Notes: generated by a model not told the origin, from the letters alone. 64,000 bases of DNA from Hyphomicrobiales bacterium (GCA_900473805.1 UCMS01000006.1:543736-607735), one strand, 5' to 3'; positions 1 through 8,464 are shown, counted from the stretch's first letter. Made by a program: numbers and translations.

Positions 1-557
1 GAGTAGAACACCCTGCCCTGCCCGTGCCGGCGCTTCCAGACGACCGGGATCACATGCCCGTCGATCCAGGCATCGTGCTCGCCGGTGAAGGTCGTCGTCG
101 CCAGCACCTCGTTGTTGGGGTCGACATGCATGTAATACTGCTCGGAGCGATAGGGAAAATCGCCTATGCCTGTTACGAGCGGGTCCTCGGGCTTCACGAT
201 ATTGACCGTGTAATCATAGATATTGCCGGGATGGGCGACCCATTGGCCGCCGATCATGTATTGATACTGCACGCAGTCGCGAAAACTGTCGCCCGCCTGG
301 CCGTGGAAGCCGCCGAGGCCGACGCCGCCGCGGATGGCGAATTCCAGGTTCTCGATCTCGGGTTTTTCGATCTTGGTCATCGTCAGCATCGGCACGATGA
401 GGCTGTAATCGCGGATCGCGGGATCGGCAAAGGCCTCCGTACCCGGCTCGACGCGGACGGAAAAGCCCTCCGCCTGCAGCATGTCGGAGATGAGGGCGGC
501 GCATTGTTCGGGCTGGTGCCCGTCCCAGCCACCCCAGCAGATCAGAGCCTGACGCAT
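1..557 (-). CDS. ThuA-domain protein (trehalose utilisation-like), 3' part cut off by window edge
   Basis: Partial gene reading leftwards off the window; about 185 codons are visible. The start is the ATG at 557, giving an N-terminus MRQALICWGGWDGHQPE. CWGGWDGHQPE near the start and a GGFHG motif about 100 residues in are typical of the ThuA family, which has a class I glutamine-amidotransferase-like fold. ThuA was named in Sinorhizobium meliloti for trehalose utilisation, but its biochemical role is poorly defined. It lies 29 nt downstream of a Gfo/Idh/MocA oxidoreductase on the same strand, the usual ThuA/ThuB-type pairing in sugar catabolic operons. The substrate cannot be decided here, and no transporter genes are visible because the sequence ends. 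Confidence 0.85.
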   Translation of the reverse strand, partial: MRQALICWGGWDGHQPEQCAALISDMLQAEGFSVRVEPGTEAFADPAIRDYSLIVPMLTMTKIEKPEIENLEFAIRGGVGLGGFHGQAGDSFRDCVQYQYMIGGQWVAHPGNIYDYTVNIVKPEDPLVTGIGDFPYRSEQYYMHVDPNNEVLATTTFTGEHDAWIDGHVIPVVWKRRHGQGRVFY

Positions 558-586
558 GATGAAATCCTTCTTGAAGTAACGAGAGG

Positions 587-1687
587 TCAGCGGCCGAGAA
601 GGCCATCGACGAGGGAATCGGAGAGCGGCGCCGGCCGCTCGATGCGGGTGGTGATCGCGACGGTTTCGCCCCGGTCGGAGGCCGTCTGGAAGGCCTCCAT
701 GACTTCGAGCACATGCAGCGCCAGATCCCCATTCGCCCGGTGCGGACGATCCTCGATGATCGCATGCGCCATGTCGGCCAAGCCCAGCGAGCGCCAGTTG
801 CCTTCGGCATAAGGCAGGCTAACGGACTTGCCCTGGGCTTCACCGACGAGCGGCAGAAGGAAGAGGTCGCCGCCGAAATGATTGGGATCGGGCACGATCA
901 GGCTCGCCTCCGTGCCGTAGATTTCAAGCGGCGTATGGCGATGGCCGGCAACGTCGAAACTCATGGAGATCTGCACCACGGCGCCATTGACGAAGGACAT
1001 CAGCCCCATGACATGGGTCGGCACATGCACCGAGATCACCTCGCCCCGGCGCGGCTCGCTGCCGATCTTTCTCGTATCGCGGACCTTGGTGGCAAATCCC
1101 GCCACCTTCTCGACCGGGCCGAGCAGGTTGACGAGATCGGTGATGTAATACGGCCCCATGTCGAGCATCGGCCCGCCGCCCGCCTCATAATAGAAGTCAG
1201 GATTGGGATGCCATCGCTCGTGGCCGGGGCACATGAAGTAGGCCGTGCCGCCGATCGGCTGACCGATCGCACCACCATCGACCAGCGCCCGCGCCGTCTG
1301 ATGCGCGCCGCCGAGAAAGGTGTCCGGTGCCGAGCCGATGCGAAGGCCTTTCGCCCGCGCCGTCTCAGACAGCTGTTTTCCCTCTGCAAAGGTCACGCCG
1401 AGCGGCTTTTCCGAATAGACGTGTTTGCCGGCCTCGAGCGCCTTCAACCCGACCGCCACATGTGCCTTCGGCACCGTCAGGTTCAGGATGATGCTGATTT
1501 CCGGGTCGGCATAAAGCTCGTCGATCGAGCGGGCCGGAACGTTGAACTCGGCCGCCCGTGCTGCTGCCAGATCCGCATTGAGGTCTGCCACGCCGCAGAC
1601 CTTGAGGATCGGGAAGTTTGGCAAAGTCTTGAGATAAGCGCTTGAAATATTGCCGCATCCGATGATGCCGATGCCGACGTGCTGCAT
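587..1687 (-). CDS. Gfo/Idh/MocA family NAD(P)-dependent oxidoreductase (ThuB-like)
   Basis: A 366-aa protein with the N-terminal Rossmann motif GIIGCGN (residues 7-13), the family EKP motif at about 93-95 and a GGGPMLDMGPYY stretch in the C-terminal substrate-binding domain. Such enzymes oxidise or reduce sugars, inositols or derived ketosugars with NAD(P). I chose the ATG at 1687, which puts GxGxxG near the N-terminus as is normal; the longer frame to 1792 adds 35 residues that do not look like the family. It probably forms an operon with the ThuA-like gene downstream. In S. meliloti the ThuA partner ThuB is of this family, so a 3-keto-disaccharide pathway is possible, but the substrate is unproven. 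Confidence 0.88.
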   Translation of the reverse strand: MQHVGIGIIGCGNISSAYLKTLPNFPILKVCGVADLNADLAAARAAEFNVPARSIDELYADPEISIILNLTVPKAHVAVGLKALEAGKHVYSEKPLGVTFAEGKQLSETARAKGLRIGSAPDTFLGGAHQTARALVDGGAIGQPIGGTAYFMCPGHERWHPNPDFYYEAGGGPMLDMGPYYITDLVNLLGPVEKVAGFATKVRDTRKIGSEPRRGEVISVHVPTHVMGLMSFVNGAVVQISMSFDVAGHRHTPLEIYGTEASLIVPDPNHFGGDLFLLPLVGEAQGKSVSLPYAEGNWRSLGLADMAHAIIEDRPHRANGDLALHVLEVMEAFQTASDRGETVAITTRIERPAPLSDSLVDGLLGR

Positions 1688-1812
1688 GCCTGAAAATCCT
1701 CGCTCCCGGACAAATGTCCATCTGTGACCGACAGGGCAAAGACTGTGACGCCTCTCCTCGCTGCCCGCGATCGCCCGGCAGACTGGTGGCAAATCGAACC
1801 GTCGTCAACGTA

Positions 1813-1992
1813 TCATTGTATCTGGGTCAAAGCTTGTCGACAGGCATCTTCACAGGTCCGGCACACCAGCGTGCAGATACGGCAATAGCCGTGCTTTTCG
1901 CCATGACGGCCACCTTCCTCGCCGCAGAGCACAAAGGCCCCGACGGGCTTCCGCAAGACCTCGGCAACCACCTGCAGCGAAGGCTTTGCCAC
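1813..1992 (-). pseudogene. Cys-rich four-helix copper-binding (Csp/DUF326-like) remnant or small protein
   Basis: Read on the minus strand, this frame ends at TGA 1815-1813 and encodes up to 59 residues from a GTG at 1992. Its C-terminal half reads LCGEEGG followed by HGYCRICTLVCRTCEDACRQ. The CxxC/CxxxC spacing and the helix-like context resemble the C-terminal helices of four-helix-bundle copper-storage (Csp/DUF326) proteins, which are usually above 100 aa. The 5' half is missing: the frame passes through a CCCCGGATC inverted repeat at 1992-2020 and hits a stop at 2043. No convincing ATG or Shine-Dalgarno is present. It is best read as a truncated gene, less likely as a genuine small protein. 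Confidence 0.45.
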
Positions 1993-2020
1993 CCCGGATC
2001 GGGGGATGCGAGATCCGGGG
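1992..2020. repeat. Inverted repeat CCCCGGATC/GATCCGGGG
   Basis: Arms CCCCGGATC and GATCCGGGG flank an 11-nt loop and could form a strong hairpin. It lies exactly where the 5' end of the Csp-like remnant would be expected, upstream of the lytic transglycosylase gene. No T-run follows on either strand, so a simple terminator is unlikely. Confidence 0.55.
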
Positions 2021-2086
2021 GCGGTTAAGAAAACCTTTCGTTAAATTTTAATGAATAGAATGGGCGGCCTGTAGCGAGGTTTTGTC

Positions 2087-2671
2087 ATGCGTACCGCTCT
2101 CTATTCCGCCCTCGGCGTCATGCTGATGCTGTCGGCTTGTGCCAAGCCGCCATCCCAGACTCGCAATGCCTGCGCGATCTTCGAGCAGCGTGACGGCCTG
2201 TTCAACAACTGGCGCCGCGCCGCCGTCTCGGCCGAGCGCGAATACGGCGTTCCGGTCCCGATCCTGATGGCGACCATCTATACGGAATCGAGCTTCCGCC
2301 ATAACGCCAAGCCACCGCGCAAATGGTATTTCGGCTTCATCCCCGGCAAGCGCGCCTCGTCCGCATACGGCTATTCACAGGCACTCGACGGCACCTGGGA
2401 CCGCTACCAGAAGGAAACCGGCCGCTGGGGCGCCCGCCGCACCGATTTCGCCGACGCCATCCGCTTCATCGGCTGGTATCACCGCGAGACGGCCGACAAG
2501 CTTCAGATACCGCTCAACGATCCCTACAATCTCTATCTCGCCTATCATTCCGGGCTGACAGGCTATCTGCGCGGCGCTTACAAGAAGCGCCCGGAAGCAT
2601 TGAAGGGGGCGAAGCGGTTTACGGAGATTACCTATACCTATGCGCGGCAATTGCAGCAGTGCCCGGGTTGA
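2087..2671 (+). CDS. Lytic transglycosylase (SLT domain) lipoprotein
   Basis: A 194-aa protein with a short lipoprotein signal (lipobox LSAC, Cys18), so it is probably anchored in a cell envelope membrane. The SLT-type goose-lysozyme-like fold is indicated by the catalytic Glu in TESSF (about residue 67), AYGYSQALDGTWDRY and the C-terminal NLYLAYHSG segment. It would cleave peptidoglycan glycan strands non-hydrolytically, producing 1,6-anhydro-muropeptides. It is a stand-alone gene on the plus strand with no obvious operon partner; its 3' side is a RIME-like repeat. The family assignment is strong, but the physiological role (turnover, insertion of envelope machines) is not visible. Confidence 0.87.
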   Translation: MRTALYSALGVMLMLSACAKPPSQTRNACAIFEQRDGLFNNWRRAAVSAEREYGVPVPILMATIYTESSFRHNAKPPRKWYFGFIPGKRASSAYGYSQALDGTWDRYQKETGRWGARRTDFADAIRFIGWYHRETADKLQIPLNDPYNLYLAYHSGLTGYLRGAYKKRPEALKGAKRFTEITYTYARQLQQCPG

Positions 2672-2710
2672 GGGTGAAATTAGTGAAAAGCTGAGCGTCG
2701 TCCGAGGGAT

Positions 2711-2891
2711 ACCCCCCTCTGTCACTCCGTGACATCTCCCCCACACGGGGGGAGAGTGGCCGCAGGCGCTTTCGGTCTCCTCACGGAATAACCGGCTATC
2801 CGATCACGAATTCGCTTGATTGAGCCGAGGCGTATCCGCACCCGGCTCTCCCCCCTCGTGGGGGAGATGTCCGGCAGGACAGAGGGGGGCG
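2711..2891. repeat. RIME-like palindromic repeat element
   Basis: Two roughly 45-bp arms in inverted orientation: 2711-2756 (ACCCCCCTCTGTC ... CATCTCCCCC) and 2845-2891 (the reverse complement, GGGGGAGATGTCC ... GACAGAGGGGGG). They are separated by about 90 bp. Large-arm palindromes of this composition are typical of Rhizobium-specific intergenic mosaic elements. Together with the terminator at 2931-2964 this accounts for the gene-free stretch 2672-2986; I see no ORF there. Confidence 0.65.
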
Positions 2892-2930
2892 ACCTCGCTC
2901 AAGGCCAAGCAATAGACCACTATCACAAAC

Positions 2931-2964
2931 AAAAAACCTCCCCGCCGAACCCGACGGGGAGGTC
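2931..2964 (-). terminator. Rho-independent terminator of the Tim44-domain gene
   Basis: Read leftwards, the stem ACCTCCCCG/CGGGGAGGT (9 bp) is followed by TTTTTT, 22 nt beyond the stop of the Tim44-domain gene. Confidence 0.85.
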
Positions 2965-2986
2965 TGAAATACCGAAGCAGCTCAGA

Positions 2987-3994
2987 TCAGTTGGCGCTCT
3001 GGATCGCCGAGATCTGCCACAGCGTGCCGGGACGGCGAACGAAGGTCCAGATCTCGACCGATTCCGAAGGCGAGTTCGGATCGCCCTCGACGACCGCGTT
3101 GGTCTGGCGATCGACCATGTAGTCGACGGCCTCGTAGCGCATCGCGACGGTGGCGTATTCCGCCTTCTCCTCGGCCCAGCTTTCAGCAACGTCACCCTGC
3201 ACGAGGTGAACGTCGCGCACGACGTTCTTCACGCCCTTGGTGGCGTTCTCGCTCAGTTCCTCGGCAAGATAGGACATCGCTTCCGGCGTGGTGATCCGGC
3301 GCAGCGTGCCATAGTCCTCGGCCGCAAAGGCCGCCTGCATGTCCTTCAGCAGCTGCTCGAAGCGCTCGAGGTCACCCTGGGTGATGCCGAGTTCGTCCGG
3401 CTGGCCGGGACGGGCAGCAGAAGCCGCTGCCGCACCGCCGCCCCCGATCTTCGGGATCTGGAAGCTGGAGCGACCAGTATCACCCTGATTGTCGCGGGCA
3501 AGGCCACCTATGCCGGGGAAGCCGCCAATGCCGGAATTGCTACCCGCCCCTGCAGAGGCCGGCTGGCGATTGGCGAACATGCGCATGGCGAACCGGACCA
3601 GGAAGAAGATCAGCAGGCCCTGCAGAAGCAGTCCGAGAAAACCAAAACCACCGCCAAATCCAGTGCCCATCAGCATGCCGAACAGACCACCGAGCAGCAG
3701 GCCGCCCATCAGGCCACCGGCGAGACCACCAAACAGGCCGCCGGGGCGATTGAGGCCCTGCGTTGTCGTCTGGCTGGCGCCCGGCTGGGTGGCGTTGGTC
3801 CGCGGTGTCATCGTGCGCTCGATCGGCGCGGCCGGCGCCGGCGCCGTGCGGGTAATGGCCGGCTGGTTGAACGTGCGTGTTCCGCGGCTACCGAAGCCGC
3901 CCGAAGCGCGACGCGCCTCGGCGAAGTCGACGGCCACCAGAGTGACCATCATGCCGAGCGCCAGCGTCGCAAAAATCTTTCCGTATTGCCGCAT
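2987..3994 (-). CDS. Tim44-domain membrane protein
   Basis: A 335-aa protein. A signal-like hydrophobic N-terminus (MRQYGKIFATLALGMM) is followed by a low-complexity Ala/Pro/Thr region. A Gly-rich hydrophobic segment (LFGGLAGGLMGGLLLG) leads into a transmembrane helix, and the last 130 or so residues form a Tim44/TimA-type domain (LKDMQAAFAAEDYGTLRRI; KAEYATVAMRYEAVDYM). Alphaproteobacterial homologues are inner-membrane proteins of uncertain function, related to the Tim44 import-motor domain of mitochondria and to TimA. Start: the ATG at 3994 is preceded by a GGAGGAGGGGAG-like Shine-Dalgarno; the longer frame to 4051 is unlikely. It is monocistronic with its own terminator. Confidence 0.8.
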   Translation of the reverse strand: MRQYGKIFATLALGMMVTLVAVDFAEARRASGGFGSRGTRTFNQPAITRTAPAPAAPIERTMTPRTNATQPGASQTTTQGLNRPGGLFGGLAGGLMGGLLLGGLFGMLMGTGFGGGFGFLGLLLQGLLIFFLVRFAMRMFANRQPASAGAGSNSGIGGFPGIGGLARDNQGDTGRSSFQIPKIGGGGAAAASAARPGQPDELGITQGDLERFEQLLKDMQAAFAAEDYGTLRRITTPEAMSYLAEELSENATKGVKNVVRDVHLVQGDVAESWAEEKAEYATVAMRYEAVDYMVDRQTNAVVEGDPNSPSESVEIWTFVRRPGTLWQISAIQSAN

Positions 3995-4118
3995 TGGGGG
4001 TCTCCCCTCCTCCTCTAAACTCTCTTGGTCCCATCGGACCCTGCCGCTCATATGGAGACCGCCCGATCTCTTTTGTAGACCGAGCGGCGGATTATCCGTT
4101 GAAATTCAGGTGATCGGC

Positions 4119-4232
4119 TCAAGCTCTCAGCCAGAACTTGATGATCAAGCCGACGATGGTGATGGCCGCTACGCCTGCCGCCCAGAGGGCGACGAACCAC
4201 AGGATCCGACTGAGCGTCTGGCGTGTGTCCAT
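4119..4232 (-). CDS. Small cytochrome bd-associated membrane subunit (DUF2474/CydX-like)
   Basis: A 37-aa protein found by reading the DNA. N-terminal MDTRQTLSRILWFVALWAAG is followed by one transmembrane helix and a basic end (IKFWLRA). Sequence and position match the DUF2474 family, the small subunit accompanying CIO-type cytochrome bd oxidases, analogous to CydX. Its ATG overlaps the cydB stop as TGATG, so translation is probably coupled. It would sit against CydA in the inner membrane and stabilise the haem sites or the complex (known for CydX, inferred here). Confidence 0.8.
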   Translation of the reverse strand: MDTRQTLSRILWFVALWAAGVAAITIVGLIIKFWLRA

Positions 4233-5236
4233 CAGTGGTACCCCTCATCCGGATTGAGTTTCCCGCGAAATACCCAGTAGGCATAGGCGGTGTAGCACAG
4301 GATCATCGGTACCAGCACCACAGCGCCGACCAGCAGGAAGGCGAGGCTGGAATCCGGTGCTGCGGCCTCCCAGATCGTCAGCGATGTCGGTACGATATAG
4401 GGATAGAAGGAAATGCCGATACCGGCATAGCCCAACACGAAGAGACCGAGCGCCGCCAGAAACGGCTGGACATCACGACCGTTGCGCAGGCCCGACACGA
4501 TCAGCCAGAGGCAGCCCAGCACCAGCGCCGGCACGACGAACGAGAAGACGATGGTTGGATAGCCGAACCACCGATCGAGATAGGCCGGTTCGAGCCACGG
4601 CGTCCAGAGACTGAACACGCCCATGGCGGCGACCGTGGCAAAGGCGAGCCGGAAGGCGAAAACCTTCGCCCGTTCGGCGATCTCGCCCTCTGTTTTCATC
4701 ACGAGCCAAGTGGCCCCGAGCAGGCCGTAGCCGATCAACAGGCCAAAACCCGTCGCGATCGAAAACGGCGTCAGCCAGTCCCACCAGCCGCCGGCATAAG
4801 CGCGGTTCTCCACCGGAATGCCCTGCACCAGAGCTCCGAGCGCCACGCCTTGAAAGAAGGTCGCGACAACCGAACCGCCTGTGAAGGCCCAGTTCCACAG
4901 GTGTTCGGCGCGCTTGGTGCGCCAGCGATATTCGAAGGCCACGCCGCGAAAGATCAGTCCCAGCAGCATCAGGATGATCGGCGCGTAGATCGCCGGCAGG
5001 ATCGTCGCATAGGCGAGCGGAAAGACGGCGAGCAGCCCGCCCCCGCCGAGCACCAGCCAGGTCTCGTTGCCGTCCCAGACGGGAGCGACTGAGTTCATCA
5101 TCAGGTCCTTCTCGTGCTTCTCCGGAAAGAAGGGAAAGAGGATGCCGACACCGAGATCGAAACCGTCGAGAATGACATAGGCGAGCACGGCGAAGGCGAT
5201 GATGCCGGCCCAGATGAAGGGAAGATCAATGGGCAT
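4232..5236 (-). CDS. cydB: Cytochrome bd ubiquinol oxidase subunit II
   Basis: A 334-aa polytopic protein starting MPIDLPFIWAGIIAFAVLAY with the GFDLGVGILFPF and WDGNETWLVLGGGGLLAVFP motifs of CydB. With CydA it forms the inner-membrane bd-type quinol oxidase that reduces O2 to water with high affinity and without proton pumping. The ATG at 5236 has a GGAGG Shine-Dalgarno; this start overlaps the 3' end of cydA by 11 nt. The small DUF2474 gene follows with a TGATG overlap. Length and sequence fit the cyanide-insensitive (CIO) type common in rhizobia. No cydDC assembly transporter is visible in this window. Confidence 0.95.
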   Translation of the reverse strand: MPIDLPFIWAGIIAFAVLAYVILDGFDLGVGILFPFFPEKHEKDLMMNSVAPVWDGNETWLVLGGGGLLAVFPLAYATILPAIYAPIILMLLGLIFRGVAFEYRWRTKRAEHLWNWAFTGGSVVATFFQGVALGALVQGIPVENRAYAGGWWDWLTPFSIATGFGLLIGYGLLGATWLVMKTEGEIAERAKVFAFRLAFATVAAMGVFSLWTPWLEPAYLDRWFGYPTIVFSFVVPALVLGCLWLIVSGLRNGRDVQPFLAALGLFVLGYAGIGISFYPYIVPTSLTIWEAAAPDSSLAFLLVGAVVLVPMILCYTAYAYWVFRGKLNPDEGYH

Positions 5237-6638
5237 GTTTGCCTCCATGGTGACCGGGCTGGGCGGCCGGCGTGATGCCGGACGAGCGGATCGGGCCGTC
5301 GTCGAGATCCGGCATAGGATCGCGCGGCAGGCGGGCCATCAGGCGCAGAATGTAGAAGGTGCCGGCACCGAAGACGATGAAGTAGACGATGATGAAGGCG
5401 ATCAGCGAGGCAGCGACCGCCGGTGCCGCGATCGGCGAGATCGAATCCGCCGTGAGCAGATGGCCATACACCGTGTAGGGCTGACGACCCACTTCCGTGG
5501 TGATCCACCCGGCAAGCACCGCGACGAAACCGGAGGGGCCCATGACCAGCGCCACGCGATGCATCCAATGGTTCTCGTAGAGTGTCCCCTTCCAGCGACA
5601 CCAGAGCGAGAACAGGCCGACGCCGAGCATGGCAAAACCGATCGCCACCATCACGCGGAAGGACCAGAAGACGATCGCAACCGGCGGCTCCTTGTCGTCG
5701 GGAACCTTATCCAGGCCATCGAGCGGCGCGTTGAGGTCGTGCTTGAGGATAAGGCTCGACAGCTTGGGGATCTGGATCGCGTAGTCGATCCGCTTTTCCT
5801 CCGTGTTCGGAATGCCGAACAGGATGAGCGGTGCACCATCCGGATGGCTGTCGAAATGGCCTTCCATCGCCATGACCTTGACCGGCTGGTGCTCCAGCGT
5901 GTTGAGACCATGGGCATCACCGGCGGCGATCTGGATCGGGGCGACGATCGCGGCCATCCACATGGCCATCGAGAACATGACGCCGGCGCGGCGTGGTGCG
6001 GTGCCGCGCAGGAGATGCCAGGCGCCGACCGCACCGACGACGAAAGCGGTGGTCAGATAGGCGGCGATCACCATATGGGTCAGGCGATAAGGGAAGGACG
6101 GGTTGAACACGATCTTCCACCAGTCCACGGGCACGAACTGGCCCACCTCGTTGATGGCAAAACCATCCGGCGTCTGCATCCAGGAATTGACCGAAAGGAT
6201 CCAGGTGGCCGAAATCAGCGTGCCGATGGCGACCATCAGCGTCGAGAAGAAATGCAGCCCCGGGCCGACACGATTGCGTCCGAACAGCATGACGCCCAGG
6301 AACCCGGCCTCAAGGAAGAAGGCGGTCAGCACCTCGTAACCCATCAGCGGTCCGATGACCGGCCCGGCCTTGTCGGAAAAGACCGACCAATTGGTGCCGA
6401 ACTGGTAGGACATCACGATACCGGAGACGACCCCCATACCAAAGGCGACGGCAAAGATGGTCTTCCAGAAGTCGAAGAGCTCCAGATAGACCTTGTCCTT
6501 CTTCCACAGGTACAGGCCTTCGAGTACGGCCAGATAGCTCGCCAAACCGATCGAGAAGGCCGGAAAGATGATGTGGAAGGAGACCGTGAACGCGAACTGA
6601 ATGCGCGCAAGGATCTGAGCGTCGAAGTTTTCGAACAT
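5226..6638 (-). CDS. cydA: Cytochrome bd ubiquinol oxidase subunit I (CIO type)
   Basis: A 470-aa protein, shorter than E. coli CydA, consistent with the short Q-loop (CIO) subfamily. Visible signatures are ARIQFAFTVSFHIIFPAFSI (haem-ligand His in the first helix), YQFGTNW, SVNSWMQTP and the GRQPYTVYG motif of the C-terminal half. It binds haems b558, b595 and d and oxidises quinol at the periplasmic face. I chose the ATG at 6638 (MFENFDAQ); the frame extends to 6701 but the extra residues are atypical. First gene of cydA-cydB-DUF2474. A near-match to an FNR/FixK box at 6750-6762 has the wrong spacing, so oxygen regulation is not demonstrated. Confidence 0.95.
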   Translation of the reverse strand: MFENFDAQILARIQFAFTVSFHIIFPAFSIGLASYLAVLEGLYLWKKDKVYLELFDFWKTIFAVAFGMGVVSGIVMSYQFGTNWSVFSDKAGPVIGPLMGYEVLTAFFLEAGFLGVMLFGRNRVGPGLHFFSTLMVAIGTLISATWILSVNSWMQTPDGFAINEVGQFVPVDWWKIVFNPSFPYRLTHMVIAAYLTTAFVVGAVGAWHLLRGTAPRRAGVMFSMAMWMAAIVAPIQIAAGDAHGLNTLEHQPVKVMAMEGHFDSHPDGAPLILFGIPNTEEKRIDYAIQIPKLSSLILKHDLNAPLDGLDKVPDDKEPPVAIVFWSFRVMVAIGFAMLGVGLFSLWCRWKGTLYENHWMHRVALVMGPSGFVAVLAGWITTEVGRQPYTVYGHLLTADSISPIAAPAVAASLIAFIIVYFIVFGAGTFYILRLMARLPRDPMPDLDDGPIRSSGITPAAQPGHHGGKHAH

Positions 6639-6810
6639 GATGACTGCGTCCTTCGTTTTCGATCTCGATCGCCAGACGTCGATTGAGATGACAGAAGTCA
6701 ATTATAGCTTCACAGGTCAGGATCAATGCGACAAGCCGCCATGCGGCAGTTGAACGCATCAACTGTTCCTTATATGTGGCCCTTCCATTCTCCAGGTTGT
6801 TCCAGAAACA

Positions 6811-6840
6811 AAAACGACGCGGGTTTGATCCCGCGCCGTC
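6811..6840 (-). terminator. Rho-independent terminator of serA
   Basis: On the minus strand, GCGGG/CCCGC with flanking GACG/CGTC pairs forms a hairpin followed by TTTTTGTTTC, about 30 nt after the serA stop. Confidence 0.8.
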
Positions 6841-6868
6841 AACTTATTCATATTCGGTGACTGGTCGA

Positions 6869-8464
6869 TCAATCGACGTTGAAGACCAGAGGCTTCGCCT
6901 GCTTGATCGCCGGATTGGCGGTCAGCTGGTTGAGAACGGCCTGCTCGACGGGACCGTCGACGTAAAGAAGCGCGATGGCATCGCCGCCTTCCTTGTCGCG
7001 ACCGAGCTGGAAGTTCGCGATGTTGACCTTGGCATTGCCGAGCGTCGTACCCATGAAGCCGATCATGCCGGGCACGTCGGTGTTGGAGATGTAGATCATG
7101 TTCTGACCGACATCCGCATCCATGTTGATGCCCTTGATCTGGATGAAGCGCGGCTTGCCGTCGGAGAAGACAGTGCCGGCAACAGAGCGGGTCTGCTTGT
7201 CGGTGGTGACGGTGAGCTTGATGTAACCGTCATAGACGCCGGTCTTGTCGCGCTTCACTTCCGAGACGATCACGCCCTTTTCCTTGATCATGATCGGGGC
7301 CGAGACCATGTTGACGTCGGCCACCTGCGGGCGGATGAGGCCGGCGAGCAGCGCCGACGTCAGCGCCTTGGTGTTCATCGTCGAGGTCACGCCGTCATAG
7401 AGGATCTCGATTTCCTTGATCGGATCTTCGGTCATCTGGCCGGCAAACGAGCCAAGCACGTCCGCGAGACGGATGAACGGCTTTAGGATCGGCGCTTCTT
7501 CAGCCGTGATCGACGGCATGTTGATGGCGTTCGAAACCGCACCCTTCATGAGGTAGTCCGACATCTGCTCGGCGACCTGAAGGGCGACGTTCTCCTGGGC
7601 TTCCGTGGTGGATGCACCGAGATGCGGCGTGCACACAACGTTCGGCAGGCCGAAGAGTGGGCTTTCGGTCGCGGGCTCGACTTCGAAGACGTCGAAGCCG
7701 GCACCGGCAACGTGGCCGGACTTGATGGCTTCGGCAAGGGCTGCTTCATCGACGAGACCGCCACGGGCGCAGTTGATGATGCGCACGCCCGGCTTCGTCT
7801 TGGCGATGTTTTCCTTGCCGAGGATGCCGCGGGTCTTGTCGGTCATAGGCACGTGGAGCGTGATGAAGTCTGCGCGCGGCAGAAGCTCTTCGAGCTCGAC
7901 CTTCTCGACACCCATTTCCTGGGCGCGCTCAGCCGAGAGGAAGGGATCATAGGCGATGACATGCATGCCAAGGCCGATCGCCTTCTTGCAGACGATGCCG
8001 CCGATATTGCCGGCACCGATGACGCCGAGCGTCTTGCCGGTGATCTCGACACCCATGAACTTCGACTTTTCCCACTTGCCGGCCTGGGTCGAGGCATCGG
8101 CCTGCGGCAGCTGGCGGGCAACGGCGAACATCAGGGCGATGGCGTGCTCGGCGGTCGTGATCGAGTTGCCGAAGGGCGTGTTCATCACGATGATACCGCG
8201 CTTGGAGGCGGCCGGAATGTCGACATTGTCGACGCCGATACCGGCGCGGCCGATGACCTTGAGGTTGGTCGCAGCCGCGATCAGCTTTTCCGTCGCCTTG
8301 GTGGCCGAACGGATGGCCAGACCATCATAATTGCCGATGATCTCGGCGAGCTTTTCCTTGTCCTTGCCGAGCTTCGGCTGGAAGTCCACTTCAACGCCGC
8401 GATCGCGGAAGATCTGGACGGCGGTTTCCGAGAGTTCGTCGGATACGAGAACGCGAGGTGCCAT
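6869..8464 (-). CDS. serA: D-3-phosphoglycerate dehydrogenase
   Basis: A 531-aa protein of the long SerA type. An N-terminal substrate domain (RAGIGVDNVD) precedes the NAD-binding Rossmann motif GVIGAGNIGG (about 148-157) and the NCARGGLVDE and TPHLGASTTEA catalytic segments. An intervening ASB domain and a C-terminal ACT domain (TDVPGMIGFMGTTLG) complete it. It oxidises 3-phosphoglycerate to 3-phosphohydroxypyruvate, the first step of serine synthesis; the ACT domain suggests allosteric control, probably by serine. A strong AAGGAGG Shine-Dalgarno precedes the ATG at 8464. It lies 88 nt downstream of serC, probably co-transcribed from the serC leader. Confidence 0.97.
   Translation of the reverse strand: MAPRVLVSDELSETAVQIFRDRGVEVDFQPKLGKDKEKLAEIIGNYDGLAIRSATKATEKLIAAATNLKVIGRAGIGVDNVDIPAASKRGIIVMNTPFGNSITTAEHAIALMFAVARQLPQADASTQAGKWEKSKFMGVEITGKTLGVIGAGNIGGIVCKKAIGLGMHVIAYDPFLSAERAQEMGVEKVELEELLPRADFITLHVPMTDKTRGILGKENIAKTKPGVRIINCARGGLVDEAALAEAIKSGHVAGAGFDVFEVEPATESPLFGLPNVVCTPHLGASTTEAQENVALQVAEQMSDYLMKGAVSNAINMPSITAEEAPILKPFIRLADVLGSFAGQMTEDPIKEIEILYDGVTSTMNTKALTSALLAGLIRPQVADVNMVSAPIMIKEKGVIVSEVKRDKTGVYDGYIKLTVTTDKQTRSVAGTVFSDGKPRFIQIKGINMDADVGQNMIYISNTDVPGMIGFMGTTLGNAKVNIANFQLGRDKEGGDAIALLYVDGPVEQAVLNQLTANPAIKQAKPLVFNVD

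Noticed and set aside
1714-2028. 104-codon plus-strand frame between the oxidoreductase and the lytic transglycosylase gene
   Set aside because: It starts within the 5' region of the divergent oxidoreductase gene, has no family similarity and overlaps the more convincing Cys-rich frame on the minus strand.
6750-6762. Possible FNR/FixK box TTGATGCGTTCAA upstream of cydA
   Set aside because: The FNR/FixK consensus is TTGAT-N4-ATCAA (14 nt). Here the TTGA...TCAA halves are separated by 5 rather than 6 nt, so the site is one base short.
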